Translations under genes and position numbers: made by a program
Part shown: positions 10,077 through 19,255 of the stretch, in pieces
How the letters are laid out: each line of letters opens with the position of its first letter
How positions within the stretch are numbered: the first letter of the stretch is position 1
The notes under the pieces: generated by a model
Seen by the model: only the letters and a program-made list of their open reading frames with translations
Told to the model about the DNA's origin: nothing
The model's database searches: none
Origin: Mesorhizobium sp. YC-39
Lineage (GTDB): Bacteria; Pseudomonadota; Alphaproteobacteria; Rhizobiales; Rhizobiaceae
Assembly: GCF_025753795.1 (NCBI RefSeq)
Contig: NZ_JAOWPS010000002.1
Span: forward strand, 1,248,501 to 1,312,500
Reading direction: 5' to 3'
DNA length: 64,000 bases

Positions 10077-10236
10077 GACGCGACCGAACGATACCCCCTA
10101 CTCGATGGAGCGGTGAGGCATCGCGCTTTATATTAGCTGTTTCGCATTCTCGTTGCTTGTTTGCCGGATTGGCCCGATGATCGGCACGCGGCGTGACCGC
10201 GTGCCGGTTCGATGCCGCCGATCAAGGGAGGAGAAC

Positions 10237-10560
10237 ATGGCGAAATTTCTCTACGTCTATCACGGCTCGGGCAAGATGCCGACCGACGAGGCCGAGCGGA
10301 AAGCAGCGATGGATGCCTGGACCGGCTGGTACGCCAAGCTTGGCTCGGCCGTTGTCGACGGCGGCAATCCGGTCGGCATGTCGAAGACGGTGCTGCCTAG
10401 CGGCAAGGTCGAGGACAATGGCGGCAGCAATCCGACCGCCGGCTATACGATCATCGAAGCGAAAGACATCGACGATGCCGTCGCCAAGGCCAAGGATTGT
10501 CCCATCCTGACGAACCCGGGTTTCAGCGTCGAGATCGCGCCAATCGTCGAAATGATGTGA
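10237..10560 (+). CDS. YCII-related (YciI-like) domain protein
   Basis: A 107-residue soluble protein of the YCII family, a dimeric alpha-beta barrel fold. It opens with MAKFLYVYHGSG and contains the GNPVGMSKTV and GYTIIEAKDIDDAVAKAKDCP segments typical of the group, which often occurs beside sigma factors or oxygenases. The start at 10237 is fixed by GGGAGGAG about 4 bases upstream; earlier in-frame codons have no ribosome site. It converges with the lysE-type gene across a strong inverted repeat. No catalytic role can be inferred. Confidence 0.8.
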   Translation: MAKFLYVYHGSGKMPTDEAERKAAMDAWTGWYAKLGSAVVDGGNPVGMSKTVLPSGKVEDNGGSNPTAGYTIIEAKDIDDAVAKAKDCPILTNPGFSVEIAPIVEMM

Positions 10561-10574
10561 CGCGCCGTTTGTTT

Positions 10575-10614
10575 GAGCATGATCTTTCCGAACCGAAGGT
10601 TCGGGATCATGCTC
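10575..10614. repeat. Nested inverted repeat between convergent genes
   Basis: Outer arms GAGCATGATC (10575-10584) and GATCATGCTC (10605-10614) enclose CCGAACC-GAA-GGTTCGG (10588-10604). Together they form a nearly continuous 17-bp stem with a 3-base bulge. It touches the stop codon of the lysE-like gene and probably terminates transcription from both sides. Similar GAGCATGATC elements are, as I recall, dispersed in rhizobial genomes. Confidence 0.8.
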
Positions 10615-11227
10615 AGGATCGCGCCGCGATCGCCGCCGCAGCACCTGCCATGGTGCCGGCGCTGACGCGGTTAGCGATCTTCATCGCCCGCTTGCTCCGC
10701 AGTAATTTTCGCGCCTGCGATGCGGCCAGCACCCAGGCCAGATCGATGGCGATGAGAACCACCGCCATGGTCGCCGTCAGCTCGACCCAGCCGACGATGC
10801 TGACCGAAGCGAGGTCGATGATGGTCGGCAGCAGCGCCAGATAGAACATCATGATCTTGGGGTTGCCGAGCGTCACCGCCATGCCGGCGAAGAACAATTT
10901 CGCCGGCGAATCTTCGCGCGGCATCTCGCCTTCCTTCGCCTCGACCGGCGCTGTCCACATCTTCCAGGCAAGGTAAGCGAGATAGGCGACGCCAACCCAT
11001 TTCACGACGAAAAAAGCGAAGTGAAACGTCTGCGCCACCACCGCCAGCCCGAACACCGCCAGCGACAGCCAGATGCCCTCGCCGATCCACATGGCAAGCA
11101 GGAACGGGAACACATCGCGAAAGCCCTTTGAGATCACCCGCGCCACGAGAGCGGCGATCGAAGGGCCGGGCGAGCCGGCTGCGACCAGCAAGGCGCCGGC
11201 GAAGATGAGGAGCGAGGTGAGGTGCAT
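10613..11227 (-). CDS. LysE/RhtB family amino-acid exporter
   Basis: A 204-residue inner-membrane protein with about six hydrophobic segments. The signature SPGPSIAALVARVISKGFRD near the N-terminus matches the LysE family GPxxxxV motif, and GNPKIMMFYLALLP is the second conserved loop. It probably exports an amino acid or a homoserine-like metabolite; the substrate is unknown. I take the ATG at 11227; an in-frame TTG lies 12 bases earlier and neither has a strong ribosome site. The gene ends inside the inverted repeat shared with the YCII gene. Confidence 0.85.
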   Translation of the reverse strand: MHLTSLLIFAGALLVAAGSPGPSIAALVARVISKGFRDVFPFLLAMWIGEGIWLSLAVFGLAVVAQTFHFAFFVVKWVGVAYLAYLAWKMWTAPVEAKEGEMPREDSPAKLFFAGMAVTLGNPKIMMFYLALLPTIIDLASVSIVGWVELTATMAVVLIAIDLAWVLAASQARKLLRSKRAMKIANRVSAGTMAGAAAAIAARS

Positions 11228-11616
11228 GACCGGTCTCAATGTTTGGGACGTTCAATCACTCAACGCTAGCGCAAATGGTCCGACGACGGTAGCACCAACG
11301 AGGGATAGACTTGTCGGCCAAACACCTCGCGGCTAGAAGTACCGTCCCGACACCCATTTCGAGCTTCACTTTGCCTCAGTAACCGCCGGTCTCGTCAACT
11401 CCCCCGACACAATGCAAGGCGTTGCATTCGCGATGCCTGCTTCATTTAATGTGTTCCTCAGGGTGGCGGTTCGAGACCGGTTTGGCACTGCTGAACCGCT
11501 GTCGCGCTCCGCGACGCCTGATTTCCAACTGCCGCAGCCTCTCGCCACGCCGTGCCCGCATGGGCATCTCGACATCGCCGATCTGATGAACTTCCCGACG
11601 GGAAGGGCTTATCGGC
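11228..11616. other. Intergenic region without a recognisable gene
   Basis: This 389-base divergent spacer lies between the lysE-like and DUF1062 genes. It must contain both promoters. Short overlapping frames on both strands have no recognisable similarity and no good ribosome sites, and I see no repeat or RNA structure I would name. Confidence 0.6.
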
Positions 11617-12243
11617 ATGTTCGGACTGCTGCGTATCCGCTGGGCGATCGCGCCTAAAATCGCGCCTCGACCGATCATCAACTGCAATCGCTGCGGCACT
11701 CTCAAAGCCTATCAATGCAGCGGGAAATACCGTGTGAACGCCAACGGCAAGCGCATCGACGCCTGGCTGATCTACCGCTGCATCGATTGCGATAACTCCT
11801 GGAATTTAGGCATATTGGAGCGCTGCAATCGCCGCGACATCGAGCCGGCATTACTCGCAGCGCTCGAAAGCAACGATCCCGCGCTTGCCCGCCGCCATGC
11901 CTTCGATGTCGTGGCGCTGCGCAGTCGGATCGGGCGCGTCGAGGAGTTTCCCGACGTCGCCATTCGCAAGGAGGCACTCGATGACAGGCAGGAAAAGACA
12001 ACCGCCCTGGAAATCCAACTTGAACTGGAAATGCCGACATCGTTGCGCCTCGATCGTCTGCTGGCCGCTGAACTCGGCATCTCCAGGTCGAGGCTTCAGG
12101 CGTGGGAAGACAGACGATTGCTGGTCGTGGCACCCGATGGGACCAAGGCCCTGCGCAGGCCGGTCCGCGAGGGCACGGCGATCCGCATCGATCTGGCCGG
12201 CGAATCCGACCGCGACGCCATCGTCTCGGCCGCCGGCGGGTAA
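11617..12243 (+). CDS. DUF1062 protein with zinc-finger-like N-terminus and S4-like C-terminus
   Basis: A 208-residue protein of the DUF1062 family. The N-terminus has two CxxC pairs, Cys23/Cys26 and Cys55/Cys58, spaced as in a zinc ribbon, and the conserved run KYRVNANGKRIDAWLIYRC. Residues about 145-180 (SLRLDRLLAAELGISRSRL) resemble an S4 RNA-binding module, which is my inference. A purine-rich stretch (GGGAAGGG) precedes the start by about 11 bases. It converges with typA across a hairpin. Function unknown; a nucleic-acid-binding role is plausible. Confidence 0.8.
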   Translation: MFGLLRIRWAIAPKIAPRPIINCNRCGTLKAYQCSGKYRVNANGKRIDAWLIYRCIDCDNSWNLGILERCNRRDIEPALLAALESNDPALARRHAFDVVALRSRIGRVEEFPDVAIRKEALDDRQEKTTALEIQLELEMPTSLRLDRLLAAELGISRSRLQAWEDRRLLVVAPDGTKALRRPVREGTAIRIDLAGESDRDAIVSAAGG

Positions 12244-12245
12244 AG

Positions 12246-12271
12246 CAAAAAGGGAGGGAGCACTGCTCCCT
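12246..12271 (-). terminator. Rho-independent terminator of typA
   Basis: Read on the minus strand this is AGGGAGC-AGT-GCTCCCT followed by CCC and TTTTT. It is a 7-bp GC-rich stem, a 3-base loop and a T run, about 30 bases after the typA stop. On the plus strand no T run follows, so it serves typA rather than the DUF1062 gene. Confidence 0.82.
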
Positions 12272-12299
12272 CTCTCGATAATTGTTTCCGGAGAAAAGC

Positions 12300-14129
12300 T
12301 TACGCCGCGCCAACCACCTTGGCCGACTTCTCGAAACGCTTGCGCTCGTTCGGGTCGAGATAGAGCTTGCGCAGCCGGATGGTCTTCGGCGTCACCTCGA
12401 CCAGCTCGTCATCCTGGATCCAGGCCAGCGCCCGCTCCAGCGTCATGCGGATCGGCGGGGTCAGCTTCACCGCCTCGTCCTTGCCGGCGGCGCGGATGTT
12501 GGTGAGCTTCTTGCCCTTCAGCACATTCACTTCGAGGTCGTTGTCGCGCGAATGGATGCCGATGATCATGCCCTGATAGACCTTGACGCCCGGATCGATG
12601 ACCATAGGCCCGCGATCTTCCAGGTTCCACATGGCGTAAGCCACCGACTCGCCCTGCTCGTTGGAGATCAGCACGCCATTGGTGCGGCCCGGCAATTCGC
12701 CCTTGTAAGGCTCATAGGCATGGAACAGCCGGTTCATGACGGCGGTGCCACGCGTGTCGGTCAACAGTTCCGACTGGTAGCCAATCAGGCCGCGCGTCGG
12801 CGCGTGGAAGACGATGCGCTGGCGGTTGCCGCCGGACGGGCGCAGCTCGACCATCTCGGCCTTGCGTTCCGACATTTTCTGCACGACGACGCCGGCATGT
12901 TCCTCGTCGACGTCGATGACGACTTCCTCGACCGGCTCCAGCAATTCGCCATTGTCGCCCTTCTGCATGACGACGCGCGGCCGCGACACGGCGATCTCGA
13001 AGCCCTCGCGGCGCATCGTCTCGATCAGCACGGCCAGCTGCAATTCGCCGCGGCCGGAGACGAAGAACGAATCCTTGTCCGGCGATTCCTCGATCTTCAG
13101 CGCGACATTGCCTTCCGCCTCGCGCAGCAGCCGGTCGCGGATGACGCGGCTGGTCACCTTGTCACCTTCGGTGCCGGCGAGCGGCGAGTCATTGACGAGG
13201 AAGGACATGGTCACGGTCGGCGGATCGATCGGCTGCGCATGCAGCGGCTCGCTCACCGCCGGGTCGCAGAACGTGTCGGCGACCGTGCCTTTCGACAGGC
13301 CGGCGATGGCGACGATATCGCCCGCCTGCGCTTCGTCGATCGGCTGGCGCTCGAGCCCGCGGAAGGCGAGGATCTTCGAGATGCGGCCGGTTTCGACCTG
13401 CGTGCCGTCATGGTGCAGCACCTTGACCGCCTGGTTGGATTTCAGCGTGCCGGACTCGATACGGCCGGTGATGATGCGGCCAAGGAACGGATTGGCTTCC
13501 AGGATGGTGCCGATCATGCGGAACGGGCCGGGATGCACGGTCGGCGCCGGCACATGCTTGATGACGAGGTCGAACAGCGGCGCCAGGCCCTGGTCCTTCG
13601 GGCCTTCGGGGTTTTCGGAGACCCAGCCATCGCGGCCCGAACCGTAGAGGATCGGGAAGTCGAGCTGCTCGTCGGTGGCGTCGAGCGCTGCGAACAGGTC
13701 GAACACTTCGTTGACCACCTCGACATGGCGGGCGTCCGGCCGGTCGATCTTGTTGATGACGACGATCGGCTTCAGGCCGACCTTGAGCGCCTTGCCGACG
13801 ACGAACTTGGTCTGCGGCATCGGCCCCTCCGCGGCGTCGACCAGCACGATGGCTGAATCCACCATCGACAGGATGCGCTCGACCTCGCCGCCGAAATCGG
13901 CGTGACCGGGCGTGTCGACGATGTTGATGCGGGTGTCCTTCCAGTCGACCGAGGTCGCCTTGGCCAGGATGGTGATGCCGCGTTCCTTTTCGAGGTCGTT
14001 GGAATCCATGGCGCGTTCGGCGACGCGCTGATTGTCGCGGAACGAGCCGGACTGCTTCAAAAGCTGGTCGACGAGAGTGGTTTTTCCATGGTCGACGTGC
14101 GCGATGATCGCGATATTACGAATTTTCAT
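12300..14129 (-). CDS. typA: Translational GTPase TypA/BipA
   Basis: A ribosome-associated GTPase of the EF-G superfamily, involved in stress and cold adaptation and in 50S assembly. It has 609 residues, the usual length. The start [19 protein letters not shown] contains the G1 P-loop; later [15 protein letters not shown] (G3) and [10 protein letters not shown] (G4, NKID) are intact, and the C-terminal domain carries [13 protein letters not shown]. An in-frame extension of 12 codons upstream (to 14165) does not look like TypA and was dropped. A terminator lies just downstream. Confidence 0.97.
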   Translation of the reverse strand: MKIRNIAIIAHVDHGKTTLVDQLLKQSGSFRDNQRVAERAMDSNDLEKERGITILAKATSVDWKDTRINIVDTPGHADFGGEVERILSMVDSAIVLVDAAEGPMPQTKFVVGKALKVGLKPIVVINKIDRPDARHVEVVNEVFDLFAALDATDEQLDFPILYGSGRDGWVSENPEGPKDQGLAPLFDLVIKHVPAPTVHPGPFRMIGTILEANPFLGRIITGRIESGTLKSNQAVKVLHHDGTQVETGRISKILAFRGLERQPIDEAQAGDIVAIAGLSKGTVADTFCDPAVSEPLHAQPIDPPTVTMSFLVNDSPLAGTEGDKVTSRVIRDRLLREAEGNVALKIEESPDKDSFFVSGRGELQLAVLIETMRREGFEIAVSRPRVVMQKGDNGELLEPVEEVVIDVDEEHAGVVVQKMSERKAEMVELRPSGGNRQRIVFHAPTRGLIGYQSELLTDTRGTAVMNRLFHAYEPYKGELPGRTNGVLISNEQGESVAYAMWNLEDRGPMVIDPGVKVYQGMIIGIHSRDNDLEVNVLKGKKLTNIRAAGKDEAVKLTPPIRMTLERALAWIQDDELVEVTPKTIRLRKLYLDPNERKRFEKSAKVVGAA

Positions 14130-14330
14130 GTTGTGGTCTCGGGAGCGTTGCAGGCAGCAGGCCAAAAGGCGCCGCCTCTTTCAGTTGCGCGGCTCATACA
14201 GGGTTTTTCGCATTTGCGAAAGAGGATGCCGATACCCAAATATCTGGTCACCAATTCTTAAGCCTCTTCGTGTCAAATGTTTTTTGTTAACCAAGGCGGA
14301 ACCGTATGGGCTCCGAGCAGTTCAATTTTC

Positions 14331-14609
14331 ATGATCGATCCCCTCAGCAGATTGCGTCCGATCCTGGCATGGGCAGCCCTCGCCGTGATTCTCGCGGCGG
14401 GCGCCGCGCAATCTGCGGCGAAGATCAATGACGCGCCTGCCCTGAAGTCCGACACGCAGACTGCCGAGCAGATTTTCGCCGACGCCCCCTATGGCGTCGA
14501 CCCGGTGGTGACCGGGCCGGTCAGTGTCTCCTTCAAGCAGAAGCAGCAGGCCGCTGGCTGCGATAGCGCGGTCTGGCCCAACATTCCGACCGTCTGCTAC
14601 CCGGACTGA
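14331..14609 (+). CDS. Small exported protein of unknown function
   Basis: A 92-residue protein starting MIDPLSRLRPILAW, with a hydrophobic signal segment (residues 9-24, AAGAAQSAA) and a hydrophilic mature part ending in GCDSAVWPNIPTVCYPD. The two C-terminal cysteines could form a disulfide in the periplasm. An in-frame start 54 bases earlier would add a non-signal-like extension, so I prefer 14331. I do not recognise a named family. Confidence 0.65.
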   Translation: MIDPLSRLRPILAWAALAVILAAGAAQSAAKINDAPALKSDTQTAEQIFADAPYGVDPVVTGPVSVSFKQKQQAAGCDSAVWPNIPTVCYPD

Positions 14610-14619
14610 CCAGCAGCCC

Positions 14620-16188
14620 TCACGCCGATCGCACCGGGTCGAGCGTCACCTTGTAGAGCTCGTTGTCGTCGCGATCCATCAGCCGCACCGTCATCTGTTC
14701 GGTGGCGCCGTCGATATCGACAAGGCCGAAGAACTGCAGGCCGGCCGACGGCGGCAGGTTCTGGCCCTGCTCGGCGGTCGGCGCCTTGATGAATTTCAGC
14801 TCCGGCCCGAAGGTCATGTCCAAATCGTTGGGACCGAACGTGCCGGCGTGAATCGGGCCTGAGACGAACTCCCAGAACGGGTTGAAATCCTGAAACCGCG
14901 CCTTTTCGGGATTGTAGTAATGCGCGGCCGTATAGTGGACGTCGGCGGTCAGCCAGACGGTGTTGTCGATGCCGGCGTTCTTGATATAGCGCAGAAGGTC
15001 GGCGATTTCGAGCTCGCGTCCCTTGGCCGGGCCGTTGTCGCCATTGCTGACCGCTTCGGCCCCAGCCTTCTTGGCGCCGTCATCCCAAACGACAAGGCCG
15101 AGCGGCATGTCGGCGGCGATGATTTTCCAGGTCGCCTTGGAGTTTGCCAGTTCGCGCTTCAGCCATTTCGTCTGCTGCTCGCCGAGAATGCGCGATTGCG
15201 GCGTCATGGTCTCCTCCATGCCCGGACCGTTGGGACCGCGATAGGAGCGCATGTCGAGGAAGAACACGTCGAGCAGCGGCCCATAGGCGATCTTGCGATA
15301 GACGCGGCCGGGTTCCGACGGCTCGTAGCGGATCGTCGTCATCTCATGGAAGGCGCGCGCCGCGCGGGCCGCCAGCACATGGATTGATTTTTCCTTGTAG
15401 CGGTCGTCGGCGCTGAGGTCCTTGGAATCCGACCAGTTGTTCAGCACCTCGTGGTCGTCCCACTGGTAGAAGGTCGGGCAGATGGCGCTCAAGCCCAGCA
15501 CATTCCTGTCCATCATGTTGTATTTCCACTGGTCTCTGTATTCGTCCAGCGTCTCGGCGACCTTGCGCTTGCCGTCGATGAGCACGACGTTCTTCCACTT
15601 GCCGCCGCCAGGCAGATCGACCTCGTCCTTTATTGCGCCGTCGGCATAGATGGTGTCGCCGGAGTGCAGGAAGAAATCGGGCGTGTGCTTGCCGATCGTG
15701 GCGTAGGTCTTCATGCCGGTCTCGTCGATGCCCCAGCCCTGGCCGGCGGTGTCGCCCGACCAGGCGAAACGGATGTCGCGCTTGGAGGCCGGCGCCGTGC
15801 GAAACCGGCCGACGATCGGCTCGGAGACGGCGTTGATGTCGGCGAGATCGGCGGCAATCATTCGATAGAAGATGTCCTGGTCGGCGGCGAGGTCGGTGAG
15901 CAGCCGCTTCGCCGTGTAATCGCTCGCCGGCGAGGTATCGAGCGGCGCAAGGCGGGTGGCGTTGGCGAAGTTTTCCGTCGACGAGACTTCGAACATGACG
16001 CGCGACGGGCGATCGGTACGCGTCCAGACCATGCCGCTGGTTTCATCGATATCGCCGGACTGGACGCCATGGGTGAAAGCCGGCCGCTGGCTGGCGCGGG
16101 AATAATAGGGAAGTGCCAGACCCGAGGCGCCGACCAGGCCGATGGCGCTGGCCGAGGTGACGAAAACGCGGCGTGAAATCTTGTTCAT
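14620..16188 (-). CDS. phoD: PhoD-family alkaline phosphatase/phosphodiesterase, Tat-exported
   Basis: A metallophosphoesterase expected to release phosphate from esters in the periplasm using Ca/Fe. It has 522 residues. The N-terminus KISRRVFVTSASAIG carries the twin-arginine motif. The PhoD domain shows FAWSGDTAGQGW, HSGDTIYADG, YQWDDHEVLNNW and LTADVHYTAAHYYNP, which supply the Asp/His/Asn metal ligands. The start at 16188 is backed by AGGAG about 7 bases upstream. It lies near no other phosphate genes. Specificity is not determinable. Confidence 0.93.
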   Translation of the reverse strand: MNKISRRVFVTSASAIGLVGASGLALPYYSRASQRPAFTHGVQSGDIDETSGMVWTRTDRPSRVMFEVSSTENFANATRLAPLDTSPASDYTAKRLLTDLAADQDIFYRMIAADLADINAVSEPIVGRFRTAPASKRDIRFAWSGDTAGQGWGIDETGMKTYATIGKHTPDFFLHSGDTIYADGAIKDEVDLPGGGKWKNVVLIDGKRKVAETLDEYRDQWKYNMMDRNVLGLSAICPTFYQWDDHEVLNNWSDSKDLSADDRYKEKSIHVLAARAARAFHEMTTIRYEPSEPGRVYRKIAYGPLLDVFFLDMRSYRGPNGPGMEETMTPQSRILGEQQTKWLKRELANSKATWKIIAADMPLGLVVWDDGAKKAGAEAVSNGDNGPAKGRELEIADLLRYIKNAGIDNTVWLTADVHYTAAHYYNPEKARFQDFNPFWEFVSGPIHAGTFGPNDLDMTFGPELKFIKAPTAEQGQNLPPSAGLQFFGLVDIDGATEQMTVRLMDRDDNELYKVTLDPVRSA

Positions 16189-16286
16189 GGCTGTCTCCTG
16201 GGTGGCTTTGAACGTTGCCACCAAGGTCCGGCCTCAATGTTTCAGCCGCATCTCGAAACCATGAAGGTTTGATAACAGTGAACAGG

Positions 16287-16446
16287 TGATCTCCCCCCTC
16301 GAGGAGGGAGATGTCGCCGGGGGCGACAGAGGGGGTCGTCTCGCGTGGAACACCGACCTCCTGCGTCTGCGATAGAGAGCCGAGCCCGGTCGGACCGACC
16401 CCCTCTGGCCGCTTCGCGGCCATCTCCCCCTCAAGGGGGGAGATTA
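16287..16446. repeat. Paired palindromic intergenic repeat
   Basis: A left arm near 16287-16347 (CTCCCCCCTCGAGGAGGGAG and a GACAGAGGGGGTCG segment) faces an inverted counterpart near 16396-16445 (GACCCCCTCTGGCC, then CTCCCCCTCAAGGGGGGAG). This is the same architecture as at 1.0 and 22.9 kb. It fills the spacer upstream of phoD and downstream of the next MFS gene. Confidence 0.78.
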
Positions 16447-16464
16447 GCGCTCAGCCGTCGAGCC

Positions 16465-17748
16465 TCAGGCCGCTTGCGGTTCCGGGTCGAACGCCGGCTT
16501 ACTGGTATTGATCAGAAGCGAGATACAGGCCGCCGCGATCGCCGTCATGCCGGCAATGAGGAAAGCCAGTTCGTAGTTGCCTTGCAGCTCGCGCATGGTG
16601 CCGCCGAAGAAAGCGGCGGTTGCTGCGCCCACCTGATGGCCGGCGACGATCCAGCCGAAGACGATCGGCCCGCTGCGGTCGCCGAACGCTTCGTTGGAGA
16701 GCCTGAGCGTCGGTGGCACGGTGGCGATCCAGTCCAGTCCATAGAGCACGGCAAAGATAATCAGGCTGGTCGCCGAGAAGCCGGAATAAGGCAGATAGAT
16801 CAGCGACAGGCCGCGGATCGCATAATAGACGCCGAGCAGCTTGCGCGGGTCGAAGCGGTCGGTAAGCCAGCCAGACAGCGTCGTGCCGATCAGGTCGAAT
16901 ATGCCCATCATCGACAACAGGCCGGCGGCCTGCACCTCGCCGATGCCCATGTCGCCGCAAAAAGCGATCAGATGCGTGCCGACCAGGCCGTTGGTGGTGA
17001 AGCCGCAGACGAAGAAGGTGGCGAACAGGTACCAGAAGACGCGGGTGCCGGCGGCGCGCCGCAATGTGGTGAGCGTGTGGGTGAGGAAATTGCCTTGCGC
17101 GGCCGGCGGCGTCGGCGGCACGTCATCCGCATCGGCGCCATAGCGCACCATGCCGATCGCGGCCGGGCGCTCCGGCACCAGCAGCCACACCAGCGGCACG
17201 AGAGCGGCGGTGGCGACCGCGATGGCGATGGCGACCGGCTTCCAGCCACCAGACTGGGCGAGCGAAGCGAGCAGCGGCAGGAACACCAGCAGGCCGGTGG
17301 CGCTGGAGGCCGACATCAGCCCCATCACCAGGCCGCGATTGGTCTTGAACCAGCGGTTGACGATGGTGGCGCCAAGCACGGTGGCGACAGCACCCGAGCC
17401 GACGCCGGAAAACACGCCCCAGGTGAGAAGCAGGTGCCACGGCTTGGTCATCAACAGGCTGAGCGCCGTCGAAGCCGACATCAGCACCAGCGCCGCCAGC
17501 AGCGTGCGGCGCAGCCCGATCCGTTCCATCAGCGCCGCGGCAAACGGCCCGGTCAGACCGTAGAGGAAGATGCCGATGGCCGCGGCCAAGGAGACGACGT
17601 CGCGCCGCCAGCCGAAACTCTCCTCCAGCGGCAGCATCATAACGGCCGGCGCGGACCGCAGGCCCGCTGCGATCAGCAGGCAGAGGAAAATAACGGCGAC
17701 CACGACGAAAGCGTAGCGCTGGCCAAACGGACGGGACTGAGCTATCAT
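16465..17748 (-). CDS. MFS transporter, monocarboxylate/oxalate-formate-like
   Basis: A 427-residue permease with about 12 membrane spans. RSAPAVMMLPLEESFGWRRD and GLTGPFAAALMERIGLRRT resemble the monocarboxylate porter branch of the MFS. The ATG at 17748 was chosen; the frame runs a further 34 codons upstream, but that part overlaps the intergenic operator and is not membrane-like. It is divergent from a TetR regulator with a perfect 12-base palindrome between them, so local repression by that regulator is likely. Substrate unknown. Confidence 0.82.
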   Translation of the reverse strand: MIAQSRPFGQRYAFVVVAVIFLCLLIAAGLRSAPAVMMLPLEESFGWRRDVVSLAAAIGIFLYGLTGPFAAALMERIGLRRTLLAALVLMSASTALSLLMTKPWHLLLTWGVFSGVGSGAVATVLGATIVNRWFKTNRGLVMGLMSASSATGLLVFLPLLASLAQSGGWKPVAIAIAVATAALVPLVWLLVPERPAAIGMVRYGADADDVPPTPPAAQGNFLTHTLTTLRRAAGTRVFWYLFATFFVCGFTTNGLVGTHLIAFCGDMGIGEVQAAGLLSMMGIFDLIGTTLSGWLTDRFDPRKLLGVYYAIRGLSLIYLPYSGFSATSLIIFAVLYGLDWIATVPPTLRLSNEAFGDRSGPIVFGWIVAGHQVGAATAAFFGGTMRELQGNYELAFLIAGMTAIAAACISLLINTSKPAFDPEPQAA

Positions 17749-17789
17749 GTTACTGACCGGTACGTTGCAGTTGGGGGCAAAGGTATACG

Positions 17790-17801
17790 TACCGATCGGT
17801 A
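17790..17801. promoter_or_regulatory. Candidate TetR operator
   Basis: A perfect palindrome TACCGATCGGTA lies in the 74-base spacer between the divergent MFS and tetR genes. A related partial copy (ACCGGTACG) lies near 17756. Its position and symmetry fit an operator controlling both genes. Confidence 0.65.
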
Positions 17802-17822
17802 ACACGTCAAGCAGGCCACGGC

Positions 17823-18437
17823 ATGTCGACCATGAAAAGCATTGAACCAACCATCAATCCGGATGAAGTGACGCCCCCTCGTGCCGGCGAAAAGATCCTG
17901 CGTGTGGCGGGCGACCTGTTCTACCGGCGCGGCATCAGGGCGATCGGTGTCGACGAGATCGTCAAACGCGCCGGCGTCACCAAGCCCAGCCTCTACCGCA
18001 GCTTTCCGTCCAAGGACGAACTGGCCGCCTCCTATCTCAGGCAATACGACCTCGAATTCTGGGACCGCTTCGACGAGGCGGTCAACGCCCATCCCGGCAA
18101 TCCGCGCGCGCAGATCGCCGCCTTCCTGACCCGGATCGGCAAGCGCACGCAAAAGCCCGACTATCGCGGTTGCGGCATGACCAATGCGGCGGTCGAATAT
18201 CCCGAGCACGGCCACCCGGCCCGCCTTGTGAGCGAGGCCAACAAGCAGGAATTGCGCCGCCGTCTGCGCGCCATGGCGGTCGCCATGGATGCTCCGGATG
18301 CCGATACGCTCGGCGATGGCCTGCTGCTTCTCATCGAAGGCGCCTATATCAGCGGCCAGTTGTTCGGTCTCGGCGGACCGGCGCAGTCGGTCGCCCGCAA
18401 CGCCGATTTGCTGATCGAAGCAAGTTTGAAGAAATAG
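17823..18437 (+). CDS. TetR/AcrR family transcriptional regulator
   Basis: A 204-residue repressor-type protein. The N-terminal helix-turn-helix reads IRAIGVDEIVKRAGVTKPSLYRSFPSKDELAASYL, the standard TetR_N pattern at residues about 38-72. The C-terminal ligand domain contains Cys in the RGCGMTNAAVEYP segment. It is divergent from the MFS transporter and probably autoregulates and controls that gene through the palindrome at 17790. The start could also be the ATG 9 bases on. The inducer is unknown. Confidence 0.9.
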   Translation: MSTMKSIEPTINPDEVTPPRAGEKILRVAGDLFYRRGIRAIGVDEIVKRAGVTKPSLYRSFPSKDELAASYLRQYDLEFWDRFDEAVNAHPGNPRAQIAAFLTRIGKRTQKPDYRGCGMTNAAVEYPEHGHPARLVSEANKQELRRRLRAMAVAMDAPDADTLGDGLLLLIEGAYISGQLFGLGGPAQSVARNADLLIEASLKK

Positions 18438-18534
18438 CGTTCCGTTTACCAGATCACTCAGAGCAGCCTGACTTCTTCTAGGCCGCTGCCACATTTGACG
18501 ATAGGCTGCGGCGGCCGAAACGGAGATGTCCGCC

Positions 18535-19125
18535 ATGCGCGCGCTTTTTATCCCGCTAGCCTTTGCTGGCTTCTGCGATGCCGCCCAGGCCGGCGACATA
18601 TCCAGCGCCTATACCGATCTCGACTCGAAGAAGGACTGCGTCACCTATTCGCAGGCCGAGGAAGGCGAAGGCGACTGGGCGAGCCTCACCTGTTCGGGCT
18701 ATCGCGGCTACCCTGTGCTGATCGCTTACGACGATGCCCGCGAATCACTGTTCTACGGTTTTCCTTCCAGCGACATGACCACGGTCTGGGAAAGCTTCGT
18801 CGGCTTCAATTCGGCCGGCCCCAAGCTCGAATGGCGTGTCGAGACGAATGGCGATCGCGTCGTTCCCTTCGCGGTCATCCACCGCCGCTCGATCAGCAAT
18901 CCCGAGGACGAGAGCAAATCGACCGAAGTGCTGGTCGTCGCCAAGGTCGCCCAGCCGGAGAAGTATGAGGGCTGCACCGTCGGTCTGGTGCTGGCCACCG
19001 GCAATCCGGCCGCCAATGATGAGGCGCGCAAGCTCGCCGACGAGAAGGCACGGACCTTTGCCTGCGGCAAGGACATGCGCGTGACAGTCGGCGACGTACC
19101 CGCTTTCGGCCGCGTCGATAACTGA
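18535..19125 (+). CDS. Exported protein of unknown function
   Basis: A 196-residue protein beginning MRALFIPLAFAGFCDAAQAG, a signal peptide with cleavage likely after AQA. The mature part has paired cysteines (KDCVTYS and SLTCSGY), a later EGCTVGLVLATGNP and a C-terminal FACGKDM. Four cysteines suggest two disulfides. The ATG at 18535 was preferred over 18526 because CGGAG then has a 9-base spacing. I recognise no named domain. Confidence 0.7.
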   Translation: MRALFIPLAFAGFCDAAQAGDISSAYTDLDSKKDCVTYSQAEEGEGDWASLTCSGYRGYPVLIAYDDARESLFYGFPSSDMTTVWESFVGFNSAGPKLEWRVETNGDRVVPFAVIHRRSISNPEDESKSTEVLVVAKVAQPEKYEGCTVGLVLATGNPAANDEARKLADEKARTFACGKDMRVTVGDVPAFGRVDN

Positions 19126-19128
19126 CTT

Positions 19129-19200
19129 CGTCATCCTTGGGCGGAGCAAGGAGCGCGGCGACGCAGCGCAGACCCCAGGATCCATGCCGTGACGTCAAAG
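19129..19200. repeat. Dispersed intergenic repeat with inverted ends
   Basis: ATCCTTGGG near 19132 and CCCCAGGAT near 19175 form an imperfect inverted repeat around a GGAGCAAGGAGCG core. The sequence type is, as I recall, a frequent intergenic repeat in Mesorhizobium. It separates the convergent 196-aa gene and ppa. Confidence 0.6.
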
Positions 19201-19255
19201 CGCCGCAACGGTGCAGAATTCTGTTCCGCCACGCATTTCGGCGAAGCTGAGGGGC

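Noticed and set aside
12282..13856. 524-codon open frame on the plus strand
   Set aside because: Antisense to typA, whose motifs are intact; product is low-complexity.
16345..17802. 485-codon open frame on the plus strand
   Set aside because: Antisense to the MFS transporter; composition typical of shadow frames.
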